From JAFMKE01 sp047621945 (lineage in GTDB: Bacteria > Bacteroidota > Bacteroidia > Chitinophagales > UBA8649): DNA of 12,319 nt. Below the pieces are notes generated by a model. The model did not search any database, had not been told where the DNA came from, and saw only the letters and a list, made by a program, of their open reading frames with translations. A program made the translations under genes and the position numbers. The stretch is from NCBI GenBank assembly GCA_047621945.1, contig JBLHMK010000079.1:1-12319 (forward strand). The letters are read 5' to 3'. Below are positions 1-6,825 of this stretch, one piece after another. How positions within the stretch are numbered: the first letter of the stretch is position 1; the number at the start of each line of letters is the position of its first letter.

Positions 1-171
1 TTTTATAATAATATTGAATCTATTGAAAAAGGTCCTATTGATGTTGCAAAACAGCATGAAAAATGAAAACATGCTATAGCGTCTAAAAGTGCTAGGAAAG
101 ATCAACGTTTTCCAGAAGCGGATAATACCTTAGAAAAATTAATAAAACTTAGAATTGATATATTGATATGA
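1..171 (+). pseudogene. 3' end of an unrecognised gene with an in-frame TGA
   Basis: Frame 1 is open from the left edge except for one TGA at 64-66, and ends at TGA 169-171. Read through, it gives about 55 residues: an acidic/polar stretch, then a basic run with the residues KSARKDQRF, ending in LEKLIKLRIDILI. The coding character is the same on both sides of the TGA, with no change of frame, so a former Trp (TGG) or Arg (CGA/AGA) codon is likely. No ATG/GTG/TTG suits a restart just after the TGA. The true end overlaps the next ATG by 4 nt (ATGA, 168-171), the classic arrangement for translational coupling, which supports this being a genuine former gene end. I do not recognise the family. 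The upstream part lies outside the window, so a functional protein ending at the TGA cannot be excluded. Confidence 0.5.
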
Positions 172-635
172 AGAATAGTGAAAAGAAATCTGAAGCAGAA
201 TGGGACCATGCAATATTAAAAATGACTTTGAAAATAAGGGAGACGTTTCCTGAATTATCAAAATACATGAATGAAATACCTATTAGAGAAGTAGGAGATA
301 ATCAAGAAGGGATATTACTGAAAAATATGGAAGATTATTATAACTCTTTAGTCGAAATGTTTGAAGAATATACTAAAACACACTCTAGCAAAAAGTTAAA
401 TTTCCCTGAGTATTCTGTTTATCCGCCTAGTGAGGAAATTTATAAGCAGTCGCTTGAAGAATCAGCAGTAAACCCGGAGGATCTATCTAAAACTAAGACA
501 CCAAATGAAAAACCAGGGACTAAAAATGAGAAGGGTTTTGAAGATGAGATGTCCGAGTATGATTTGGATGTTGCGTTACGAAATAAGCGCAGGGAGATAA
601 AGCGATTCTTGAAGAAGATAAGGGTTAAAAAGTAG
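168..635 (+). CDS. Small charged hypothetical protein; probable fusion remnant with a frameshifted tail
   Basis: 155 aa, soluble, no signal peptide or membrane segment. Residues 1 to about 75 form a helical, acidic unit (EWDHAILKM, FPELSKYM, NMEDYYNSL). Residues from about 76 (LNFPEYSVYPPSEEIYKQ, then NPEDLSK and NEK motifs) recall a separate family of small acidic Bacteroidota proteins that I remember as starting near YPPSEDIY and continuing through LDVPGSELDD to a tail rich in GDN and EEDKG. Here the reading changes after LDV to a strongly basic tail (residues about 136-155). In another frame at about 590-623 the DNA reads GDKAILEEDKG and then TAA, which resembles the expected acidic end. 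Inference: two neighbouring genes were joined by a deletion, and the 3' end then suffered an indel or deletion. The family comparison is from memory. The start is the ATG overlapping the previous stop (ATGA). Function unknown. Confidence 0.6.
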   Translation: MKNSEKKSEAEWDHAILKMTLKIRETFPELSKYMNEIPIREVGDNQEGILLKNMEDYYNSLVEMFEEYTKTHSSKKLNFPEYSVYPPSEEIYKQSLEESAVNPEDLSKTKTPNEKPGTKNEKGFEDEMSEYDLDVALRNKRREIKRFLKKIRVKK

Positions 636-659
636 CGAAAGATTATTTCTTCCTACTTT
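629..659 (+). terminator. Weak hairpin at a gene end
   Basis: AAAGTAG (629-635) pairs perfectly with CTACTTT (653-659), and an inner GAAA/TTTC (637-640/646-649) can extend the stem with small bulges. It begins inside the stop codon of the preceding ORF. The stem is A/T-rich and no real T-tract follows, so termination would be weak. Confidence 0.25.
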
Positions 660-771
660 AATTACAATTAAGTATTTATATAATTAAAAGATTCAAAACC
701 TTTATTATCTAGGTTACTTGATTACTGCATATGAAGAATTACTGGTGTACTTAAAAGGATCTAATTATTAA

Positions 772-1242
772 ATGAGAAAAACAATGAGAAAAATATTTAC
801 TGTTATATTCTCAGGACTACATTTGATAGCTGCTTTAATTCTTATATTCTTATCCGTTCTCATTTTGGGTTGGACGGTTTATGAAATTTTATCCAACATT
901 GAAGGAAAAACAAATATAATTCCTCTAATGCTTCAGGCTGTGGGTGCGGTAATAATTTCAGCCGCTATTGTTGATGTTGCGCAATATATGATAGAAGAAG
1001 AAGTCTTTTCGAACAAAGAACTTTGTAAGCCTGAAGAAGCCAGGAAAACAATTACCAAAATAATAGTAATCATTGCTATTGCAATTAGCATTGAAGGATT
1101 AGTTTTTGTTTTTAAAGCCGGTAGAAATGATCTCTCCCTTGTACTGTATCCATCACTTCTTATATTGGTTTCGGCAATTTTAATTGTTGCACTTGGTCTA
1201 TATCAAAAGTTAAGTGCAACTGTAGAAAAAGTAGATAATTAA
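772..1242 (+). CDS. Conserved four-helix membrane protein of unknown function
   Basis: 156 aa. Four hydrophobic helices are evident, at about residues 8-34, 48-72, 92-112 and 121-146. A charged cytoplasmic-type loop with two consecutive glutamates and a KPEEARKT segment lies between helices 2 and 3. The topology and length are similar to the PsiE-like four-helix proteins, and the segment around FVFKAGRNDLSLVLYPSLLI is what I remember as the conserved part of a small inner-membrane family found in several phyla; no biochemical role can be assigned. A second ATG at 784 would remove four residues and cannot be excluded as the start. The gene reads cleanly although its neighbours on both sides are damaged. 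It is followed 48 nt later by the DUF302 remnant. A 14-nt motif 41 nt upstream of its start recurs at the same distance before the next gene. Confidence 0.75.
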   Translation: MRKTMRKIFTVIFSGLHLIAALILIFLSVLILGWTVYEILSNIEGKTNIIPLMLQAVGAVIISAAIVDVAQYMIEEEVFSNKELCKPEEARKTITKIIVIIAIAISIEGLVFVFKAGRNDLSLVLYPSLLILVSAILIVALGLYQKLSATVEKVDN

Positions 1243-1290
1243 AATGACAATGAAGAATTGCTGTTAGTATCGAAACATTTATAAACTGCT

Positions 1291-1706
1291 ATGAATGACA
1301 AGAATACCTTAACTCAAGCTAATAAAAATAATAAAACCAGAAAAATTATGGACTATTTTAATTCAAAATTAATCTCAAATACAAGTATAGCGTATGCTAA
1401 GAGAAAAGTTGAATATGCTTTACAAAACGAAGGATTTGGGGTACTCACGGAAATGGATATTCAATCTAGTTTGAACGGTTAATTGAACAAGAGTTACATG
1501 CCATATCTTGTTTTAGGTGCTTGGCAATCCAGTATTTGCTGATAAGGTACTATCAATAGACCAAAATATGAGTCTCATTCTGCCGTGTAATGCACCTATT
1601 TATGGATTGAAAGATGGCGATTGATAATTCCATTATTAAAGAGTATGCCAATGAGTTAAATGAAAAATTAAACCAAGTTTTAAAAAAATATATACATGGA
1701 AAATAA
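1291..1706 (+). pseudogene. DUF302-family protein, broken by a nonsense codon and two frame changes
   Basis: Frame 1 gives a DUF302-like start (MDYFNSKLISNTS from ATG 1348, then EGFGVLTEMDIQ), preceded by about 19 extra residues if ATG 1291 is used. TAA at 1480-1482 interrupts it. The same frame then reads YMPYLVLGA. Near 1530-1535 the frame moves by one: an extra G turns the expected ACNP into AWQS, and the DNA continues in the second frame as NPVFADKVLSIDQ and MSLILPCNAPIYGL to TGA at 1622-1624. A third frame from about 1620 reads NSIIKEYANELNEKLNQVLKKY to TAA at 1704-1706. The normal stretch between the LPCN strand and the final helix is shortened, implying a deletion near 1618. DUF302 proteins are small alpha/beta proteins of uncertain role, often in stress clusters. 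The remnant overlaps the next gene start by 11 nt. Confidence 0.8.
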
Positions 1707-2076
1707 TAAAAACCTAGGCATTTGGATGGATCATTCATATGCACAAGTCATCGACTTAAATTCAAAAAATAATAGTTGTTCAATTACATCTGAATTTACA
1801 TTTAAAACCAAAGAAGAAGCATTAAGCAGGAGTGAAAACTTGATGCACAACAAAAGACAACAAATGCTTGAAGTGTATTACAAAGAAATCGCCGAAAAAA
1901 TTTTAAACTATAATAAGGTGCTTTTATTTGGACCAACAAACGCAAAAGTAGAATTACACAATTACCTAAATAAAGACTCACATTTTAAGGATATCAACTT
2001 CTCTATTAAAACAGCAGATAAATTGACAGGTAATGAAAAAGATGCCTTTGTGAAAAACCATTTTGAAAACAAATAA
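1696..2076 (+). CDS. eRF1-domain-2 / host-attachment-like small protein
   Basis: 126 aa, soluble. It starts with NLGIWMDHSYAQVIDL, a beta-hairpin typical of small proteins related to the middle domain of eRF1/Pelota (annotated variously as translational machinery protein or host attachment protein). A middle helix with paired His/Lys/Gln residues leads to YYKEIAEKIL, then KVLLFGPTNAKVELHNYL, the conserved strand-GP-helix segment of the group, and a last strand-helix ending DAFVKNHF. Assignment is by remembered family pattern. In Bacteroidota this gene type commonly sits beside Dps and DUF302 genes, and here it lies between the remains of both. It begins inside the end of the DUF302 remnant and ends 12 nt before dps, so it was probably part of one operon. 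The frame is intact. Its role is unknown; a link to translation or stress is inference only. Confidence 0.75.
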   Translation: MENNKNLGIWMDHSYAQVIDLNSKNNSCSITSEFTFKTKEEALSRSENLMHNKRQQMLEVYYKEIAEKILNYNKVLLFGPTNAKVELHNYLNKDSHFKDINFSIKTADKLTGNEKDAFVKNHFENK

Positions 2077-2088
2077 AAACAAAACACT

Positions 2089-2559
2089 ATGACAACGAAA
2101 ATTGGATTAAGCAAATCAAATACTAAGGAAGTTGCGAATGTATTAGCTAAAGTCTTAGCAGATTAAGCCGTACTTTCTTTAAAGGCGAAAAATGCGCATT
2201 GGAATGTTGAAGATGCCGATTTTTAAGAAAATCATAAGTTTTTAGAAATACAATATGAGCAGTTAGATAAAATTATGGATACCGTTGCTGAGCGGATAAG
2301 AACTTTAGGTCATTATGCTGCAGGATCCATGAAATTGTGTTAAAAATTGACTCCTCTAATAGAAATGGCCAGAGAAGGAAATGATAATCACGGTTTTTTT
2401 AAAGAATTGCTCGCCGACCATGAAGTAATTATCATCAAACTTCGTGAAAACATTCATCCATTTGCTGATAAATATAAGGATCTAGGTACAAGTGATTTCA
2501 TACCAGGATTGATAGAAACCCACGAAAAAATGGCTTGGTTTTTAAGATCACATTTGTAG
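2089..2559 (+). pseudogene. dps: Dps / ferritin-like DNA-binding protein with three in-frame TAA codons
   Basis: Read straight through, this frame encodes a full-length Dps of 156 residues. Recognisable blocks are NTKEVANVLAKVLAD, KNAHWNVED (ferroxidase His and Trp), LDKIMDTVAERIRTLG (ferroxidase Asp/Glu), HYAAGS and the last helix ETHEKMAWFLRSHL. Three TAA codons interrupt it, at 2164-2166 (where Dps usually has Glu or similar), 2224-2226 (usually Tyr/His) and 2341-2343 (usually Leu). Each is one base from an expected codon, and there is no frame change anywhere. Intact Dps forms a 12-mer that oxidises and stores iron and shields DNA under oxidative stress. Here the ferroxidase residues on opposite sides of the stops cannot be made in one chain, so the gene should be dead unless stops are suppressed. 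It follows the eRF1-like gene by 12 nt. Confidence 0.92.
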
Positions 2560-2614
2560 GATTAAATAAAATAAATATTCATACTTACTAAATTAAACAA
2601 ACCATACAATATAA

Positions 2615-2629
2615 AAAATGTAACATTTT
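2615..2629. promoter_or_regulatory. 15-bp inverted repeat upstream of the coiled-coil gene
   Basis: AAAATGT A ACATTTT is a perfect 7-bp inverted repeat with a one-base centre, 58 nt before the next start codon, in the 128-nt gap after dps. It could be an operator. The AT-rich background makes chance occurrence plausible. Confidence 0.25.
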
Positions 2630-2687
2630 AATCTCAAAAAAAAGGCTTCAATACCTCATTATTTTACAAGGATAAAAAAACATAATT

Positions 2688-2972
2688 ATGAACAAACAAG
2701 AATTTAAAGCAAAAGCTAAAAAAAGCATAGATGATCTTTTCTCAAAAATTGATGCTTTAGAAGAGAAACGAAGAGAACTAAATTCGGAGTTTAACCGAGA
2801 GTATGAAAAAGAGTTAAAAAAATTAAAAGAAAAAAAACTTGACCTTCAATCGAAGTACGATGATTTGGAAAATGCTTCAGAAGATAAATGGGACGATGTA
2901 AAGATTTCCTTTTCCAAAGCTTCGGAATCTTTTAAAAAGGGGTTTTTAGATTTACTTTCAATTTTTAAATAA
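2688..2972 (+). CDS. Small coiled-coil protein, Sll1863-like stress family
   Basis: 94 aa. An almost uninterrupted, highly charged coiled coil (residues about 5-70, rich in Lys/Glu with Leu/Ile at heptad positions) is followed by a WDDVKISFSKASESFKKGF segment and a hydrophobic end (LLSIF). This layout, a charged helix then an amphipathic helix with the WDDVK motif, is what I remember for the small stress proteins named after cyanobacterial Sll1863. No signal peptide or membrane helix. The ATG at 2688 is preceded by an A-rich leader. Its position directly after dps and before a secreted coiled-coil protein fits the general-stress theme. The frame is intact. The molecular function is unknown; an association with membranes through the last helix is possible but not shown. 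Confidence 0.75.
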   Translation: MNKQEFKAKAKKSIDDLFSKIDALEEKRRELNSEFNREYEKELKKLKEKKLDLQSKYDDLENASEDKWDDVKISFSKASESFKKGFLDLLSIFK

Positions 2973-3031
2973 TTTATATACAGTAGCGTAAGCTTAAAAA
3001 AGGCTTGTTGCGAAATCAAACAAACCTAATT

Positions 3032-3706
3032 ATGAAAACAGTTAGAATATGCTTTATATTATTAATGCTTCTATCGGTAATGCATGTAAATGGACAATCC
3101 ATACGGCCTTTTGAAACAACAATTAATTTTGATGAAGCACAACGACCTTGTATTCAAGTAAATTTAGATCCAGAACCAAAAATGCTTAAAAAAGCTTGGA
3201 AAGACTATCTTAAAAAAAATTATGCGTTTAAATTAAAAGAAAAGCATTCCTTAACAAACAAAGGTTTTTTATCGGCAGAAGAGATAACCATAGAACAAAT
3301 TTCCTTAGACGCTATAGATTTTTTTACCCAGATAAACTCCGATGAAAGCGGTTCCGAATTGAATGTTTTTGCTCGCCATGGGTATGATATTTACATCAAC
3401 GAAAAGGATAATCCTATTGAGTATGAAGCTCTCCACGAAGTATTGGAAAGCTTTATGAAATACTATCTACCAACATACTATGAAAATGAAATAAACGAAA
3501 TGGTAGAACTTGTGAATTCCATAGTAAGTGATTTAGATCACTTAAAGAAAAAAAACGTGGGAAAAGCGCAAAAAATCAATAAACTAAATGAAGATGTTTA
3601 TGCCTTAGAAAAGGAAGAAGAAGTCTATCAACTTCAATTAAAAGTGGCAGAAATTAAATTAGCAGACAGAAAAGAGAAACTACAACGTATAAGAAATCAA
3701 CTTTAG
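3032..3706 (+). CDS. Secreted/periplasmic coiled-coil protein of unknown function
   Basis: 224 aa from ATG 3032. A TTG 27 nt upstream is in frame, but the ATG places the signal peptide at the N-terminus and is preferred. Residues 1 to about 22 form a Sec signal (MKTVR, hydrophobic core, HVNG-Q cleavage site, SPase I type). The mature part starts with a beta-rich segment (SIRPFETTINFDEAQRPCIQVNL), a basic region (KKAWKDYLKKNYAFKLKEK), then an ISLDAIDFFTQI and FARHGYDIYI portion. The last 75 or so residues (about 150-224) form a long charged coiled coil with heptad leucines. I know similar proteins only as Bacteroidota hypotheticals. It ends 5 nt before the LapA-like gene, so the two are probably co-transcribed. 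Location periplasmic or outer-envelope by inference. Frame intact. Confidence 0.75.
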   Translation: MKTVRICFILLMLLSVMHVNGQSIRPFETTINFDEAQRPCIQVNLDPEPKMLKKAWKDYLKKNYAFKLKEKHSLTNKGFLSAEEITIEQISLDAIDFFTQINSDESGSELNVFARHGYDIYINEKDNPIEYEALHEVLESFMKYYLPTYYENEINEMVELVNSIVSDLDHLKKKNVGKAQKINKLNEDVYALEKEEEVYQLQLKVAEIKLADRKEKLQRIRNQL

Positions 3707-3711
3707 AACCA

Positions 3712-3924
3712 ATGAAAAAATTAAGCTATTTGATATTAACTATTGTAGTACTCATATTGATTGTACTCTTTACGCTTCAAAATACGATTAGTGTAAATAT
3801 TCATGTGTTGTTTTGGAATGTTCAAACCTCATTAGCATTGTTGATATTTTCTTTAGGTGCAATAGCCTCAATTTTTATTTTAACACCAACTATTATTGCG
3901 CTTAAATCGTCATTAAAAAAATGA
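3712..3924 (+). CDS. LapA-domain (DUF1049) inner-membrane protein
   Basis: 70 aa. Two transmembrane helices (about residues 5-23 and 38-62) are joined by the short segment LQNTISVNIHVLFWNVQTSLALLI, which carries the LapA/DUF1049 signature: an N residue after the first helix, a V-N-V-like strand and a W/F-rich turn before the second helix. The tail is short and basic (LKSSLKK). LapA proteins in Proteobacteria act with LapB in controlling LPS synthesis (LpxC turnover); in Bacteroidota the role of these small homologues is not established. The start lies 5 nt after the stop of the secreted coiled-coil gene. Its stop overlaps an ATG at 3921 that begins the frame containing the downstream ParD remnant, although that frame is closed by TAA at 3945. 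Confidence 0.8.
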   Translation: MKKLSYLILTIVVLILIVLFTLQNTISVNIHVLFWNVQTSLALLIFSLGAIASIFILTPTIIALKSSLKK

Positions 3925-3947
3925 AAAATAGACTTGATTTTTACTAA

Positions 3948-4133
3948 ATATACATTTCCTTTTCAGCTGCCTTAAGGTCATTACTTGTGCTTAGAAAATT
4001 AATCAGACAAGCAAGATCTCAACAAATTCAAATTGCTTGGCTTAAAGCTAAATTAGAAAAAGCTATAAAGAGGGGGTTTAGCGAAGATAGACAGTAAGAA
4101 ATTTTAGCACAACCCAAGGCCCTTAATGCCTAA
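3948..4133 (+). pseudogene. ParD-type antitoxin remnant
   Basis: The frame open from 3948 reads, from GTG 3987, LRKLIRQARSQQIQIAWLKA, then KLEKAIKRGFSEDRQ. TAA (4095-4097) follows, then EILAQPKALNA and the real stop TAA at 4131-4133. This matches the C-terminal half of ParD-type antitoxins as I remember them: a DLIRxAR helix, a Q-rich linker, IRAKLxxAExSGF, then EILAxxK. The N-terminal ribbon-helix-helix DNA-binding part is missing or unrecognisable; the same frame has another TAA at 3945-3947. The final stop overlaps the toxin ATG by 8 nt, the usual coupling of antitoxin to toxin, which supports the identification. A working antitoxin seems impossible. Confidence 0.7.
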
Positions 4134-4479
4134 ATATAGCTTAAGTAATGAAGTAAAAAACGACTCAATACGAATCCATCAAAATGTAGTTAAGAAATTT
4201 GGAATGGCGCAAGCTGACATCCATTTTTACTCATTTTTTCATTATTTTGACAACATTGCCTTAAGGCCCTATTCTTTCGAATTAGCTGCATATATTAAAA
4301 AAGGATATCAACGATGTGTTTGTGTTTCAGATAGTATTTACTTTATATTAAGTGACCAACAAGTTGATATTATGGCACTAGTTGGACAACAAGATTTTAA
4401 TAATAACCTTTATCAGGGCGTTACTGAGATGTCTGGTGGGAACATCAACACAAAAAACCCGACCGCAACCAACGAATAG
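4126..4479 (+). CDS. ParE/RelE-family toxin, altered and probably inactive
   Basis: 117 aa. Residues 1 to about 95 match the ParE fold: YSLSNEVKNDSIRIHQ (first strand and helix), KKFGMAQADIHFYSFFHYFDNIALRPYSF (helix pair and RPYSF turn), then YIKKGYQRCVCVSDSIYFIL and VDIMALVG (central strands). Family members usually end soon after an IIGRQD motif; here it is VGQQD (Gln88 in place of the conserved Arg), followed by about 22 extra residues (YQGVTEMSGGNINTK and on) that look like read-on past a lost stop. Family members usually have a Gly before the strand with IYFI; here it is Val. ParE toxins inhibit DNA gyrase, and related RelE toxins cut mRNA. With the antitoxin broken, survival of an intact toxin is unlikely, which agrees with these changes. 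It overlaps the antitoxin stop by 8 nt. Confidence 0.75.
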   Translation: MPKYSLSNEVKNDSIRIHQNVVKKFGMAQADIHFYSFFHYFDNIALRPYSFELAAYIKKGYQRCVCVSDSIYFILSDQQVDIMALVGQQDFNNNLYQGVTEMSGGNINTKNPTATNE

Positions 4480-4607
4480 GCTTTGTAATCAACAAGACTC
4501 TACGAATACTCAGTCATTAAATGGTACTGGAAAAATCCTCTACATTCCTTTTGGGAAATAATTTAGCTTTACTTCTTTAGCCCCGTTTTACTTAGTAATT
4601 TTACCAC

Positions 4608-6776
4608 ATGGATAACCAAGAAGCGTATTTTGCCGAAGAGTTTGCTCTTCATACTTCCCAATCTTTCTTTTTGACGGGTAAGGCAGGTACTGGAAAGACT
4701 ACTCTTCTCAAAAAAATTCTTGCTTCCACATCCAAAAACACCATTGTGGTGGCGCCAACTGGTGTTGCTGCTATAAATGCTGGTGGAGTTACCATTCATT
4801 CTATGTTTGGCTTGCCGCTTACCTCATTTATTCCCAATAATGATTTCGTTGATTTGAATGTGGCTAACAACAGAAGCTCTCTGAAGAAGCACATGCGTTT
4901 CAGAAAGGAGAAGCGAAAATTACTCCAAGAACTTGACCTACTTATTATTGATGAGATAAGTATGGTTCGTGCTGATTTGCTGGATGCGATCGATTTCATT
5001 TTACAAGAAATTCGACATAACAAAGAAGCTTTTGGTGGTTTGCAAGTTGTCTTTATTGGAGACCTCTATCAATTACCCCCCGTGGTTAAAGAACATAGTT
5101 GGCAAGTATTAAGAGAATATTACGATAGCCCTTTCTTCTTTGACAGCTATGCTTGGAAGAATGCCAATGCCTTTACTGTAGAGCTTGACCATATTTATCG
5201 TCAGCAAGACGAGCAATTTATCAATATGTTGAATCAGGTTCGTCATGGTGAGATTGAAGAAGAAGACTTGGCGCTGCTTAATGAAAATTACAGCTCCCAT
5301 GTTCCATCTAATGAGGACTACATTACGCTTTGCACACACAATTATCAAGCGGATCAAATCAATAAAGCAGAATTAGAGAAACTAATGACCCCAGCTTACA
5401 AATTTGCCGCCAAAGTTGAGGGGACGTTTAATGAAAATGCATTCCCAGCCGATCAGGAAATCGCACTGAAAGTAGGTGCTCAAGTGATGTTCATTAGAAA
5501 CGACGCTGAAGATCACATGTATTACAATGGGAAGCTAGCCACTATTGAACAAATTGCCGCTGATTTCATCAAAGTGAGCTTTACAGAAAACGGCGAAATG
5601 TTTACGCTCAAGGAAGAAGTTTGGGAAAACATCAATTATACCTTAGACCAAGAAACTAATGAAGTCAAGCAAGAAAAAATGGGAAGCTTCACCCAATACC
5701 CTATTCGCTTGGCTTGGGCAATAACAATTCATAAAAGTCAGGGTTTAACTTTCAAGCAAGCTATTATCGACTTAGGAAAATCCTTCTTAGCTGGACAAGC
5801 ATACGTTGCTTTAAGCCGTTGTACCGATTTAGAAGGTTTAGTCTTAAAGTCTAAAATTACTCCTAAAAATATCTTTATAGATGAACGCATTATCAATTTT
5901 CACAGAGATAATAGACAAGGGGGCAATTACGAACATGCGCTAAAGTTTGCTAAAGAAGAATACGCTCAAAAAGCTTTAATGAAAGCATTCACTTTTTTAG
6001 CTATCAGAGAAGAAATTCAAGATTGGCAAGAAATAATCACCTCTAAAGATCTACCTGAAAAAGCGAAGTGTTTAGCGCTTTATAAAGAGGCCCATCACAC
6101 CTGGCTAAGCATGCAAGATGTTGAAGCCAAGTTTAAGTCTCAATTGAGAAAAATATTCCGAACTTTTGATAAAAATAAGGATGTCCCCGTGTTACTTGAG
6201 CGATGTGAAAAAGCGATTCATTATTTCAGTGAAGAGATTTTTCATAAGTTAATTCGACCGCTCAATGAGCACATTAATGAATATGCATTTAAAACCAGGA
6301 CTAAAGCCTATATTAAGTTTTGCAAGGAAATGCTGCAGGTTTATTGGTTGAAAATGCACCAATTGTATCAGTTGCAGTATTTAGATCACAAATGTTATCA
6401 AACTACAAGTGCGCATCAAGTAAGTGATTTGCCAAGCGTAGATAAGTCAGTAAATTTAAGTCAGAAGAAGGGGGCAACTTTTGAAGTTACGCTTGAAATG
6501 TTCAACAATGGAGATACCCCAGAAGAAATAGCTGCCACCCGGAACATGGCGGTTAGTACTATTGAACAACATTTAACGAAATGGATAGCTAAGGGTAGAA
6601 TCAACATCTTCTCATTGATAAAAGAAGATAAGGTAGCTAAAATTTTAGCGCACATGGAAAAACAAGAAGCCATATCTATCAGTCGTTTGAAGGAGGAAAT
6701 TCCCTTTGAAACCACCTTCGCTGAGCTACGACATGTACTTGCCCACAGTGAGTGGATTAAAAAACAAAAAACCTAA
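4608..6776 (+). CDS. PIF1-like superfamily 1B DNA helicase with C-terminal HTH domain
   Basis: 722 aa. All main SF1B motifs are visible: Walker A GKAGTGKTT (24-32), APTGVAAINAGG (motif Ia), Walker B LLIIDEIS with Asp115-Glu116, GDLYQLPP (motif III, 151-158), the HKSQG of the 2B/UvrD-C2-like segment (375-379) and YVALSR (motif VI, 399-404). PIF1 helicases unwind DNA 5' to 3' and resolve G-quadruplexes, R-loops and stalled forks. The region from about 430 to 610 is helical and unassigned. Residues about 622-722 (TLEMFNNGDTPEEIAATRNMAVSTIEQHLTKWI and on) form the helix-turn-helix domain (HTH_40 type) found at the end of RecQ/PIF1-type helicases in Bacteroidota. The ATG follows a short leader without Shine-Dalgarno. 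This is the first gene of the intact core block, right after the decayed island. No internal defects. Confidence 0.95.
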   Translation: MDNQEAYFAEEFALHTSQSFFLTGKAGTGKTTLLKKILASTSKNTIVVAPTGVAAINAGGVTIHSMFGLPLTSFIPNNDFVDLNVANNRSSLKKHMRFRKEKRKLLQELDLLIIDEISMVRADLLDAIDFILQEIRHNKEAFGGLQVVFIGDLYQLPPVVKEHSWQVLREYYDSPFFFDSYAWKNANAFTVELDHIYRQQDEQFINMLNQVRHGEIEEEDLALLNENYSSHVPSNEDYITLCTHNYQADQINKAELEKLMTPAYKFAAKVEGTFNENAFPADQEIALKVGAQVMFIRNDAEDHMYYNGKLATIEQIAADFIKVSFTENGEMFTLKEEVWENINYTLDQETNEVKQEKMGSFTQYPIRLAWAITIHKSQGLTFKQAIIDLGKSFLAGQAYVALSRCTDLEGLVLKSKITPKNIFIDERIINFHRDNRQGGNYEHALKFAKEEYAQKALMKAFTFLAIREEIQDWQEIITSKDLPEKAKCLALYKEAHHTWLSMQDVEAKFKSQLRKIFRTFDKNKDVPVLLERCEKAIHYFSEEIFHKLIRPLNEHINEYAFKTRTKAYIKFCKEMLQVYWLKMHQLYQLQYLDHKCYQTTSAHQVSDLPSVDKSVNLSQKKGATFEVTLEMFNNGDTPEEIAATRNMAVSTIEQHLTKWIAKGRINIFSLIKEDKVAKILAHMEKQEAISISRLKEEIPFETTFAELRHVLAHSEWIKKQKT

Positions 6777-6798
6777 AGTATTTTAGCCCAATAAAGAC

Positions 6799-6806
6799 TA
6801 AATTTG
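6799..6806 (+). promoter_or_regulatory. Bacteroidota -7 box (TAAATTTG)
   Basis: TAAATTTG fits TAnnTTTG exactly and lies 20 nt before the ATG of the lipoprotein gene, in the 49-nt gap after the helicase. No clear -33 TTTG is present at the usual distance. It would drive the lipoprotein-xth pair with a leader of about 13 nt. Confidence 0.5.
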
Positions 6807-6825
6807 TAGTAAACAAAACAATCTC

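Noticed and set aside
1..171. Selenocysteine at TGA 64
   Set aside because: No SECIS-like hairpin is evident just downstream and the neighbours are pseudogenes, so a plain nonsense mutation is simpler.
2089..2559. Reassignment of TAA to a sense codon
   Set aside because: The three TAAs stand for different expected residues, and TAA is used as a normal stop by intact genes in the same window (helicase, xth, recA).
2347..2559. Separate 70-aa gene starting at TTG
   Set aside because: It is the C-terminal half of the interrupted dps frame, with no start context of its own.
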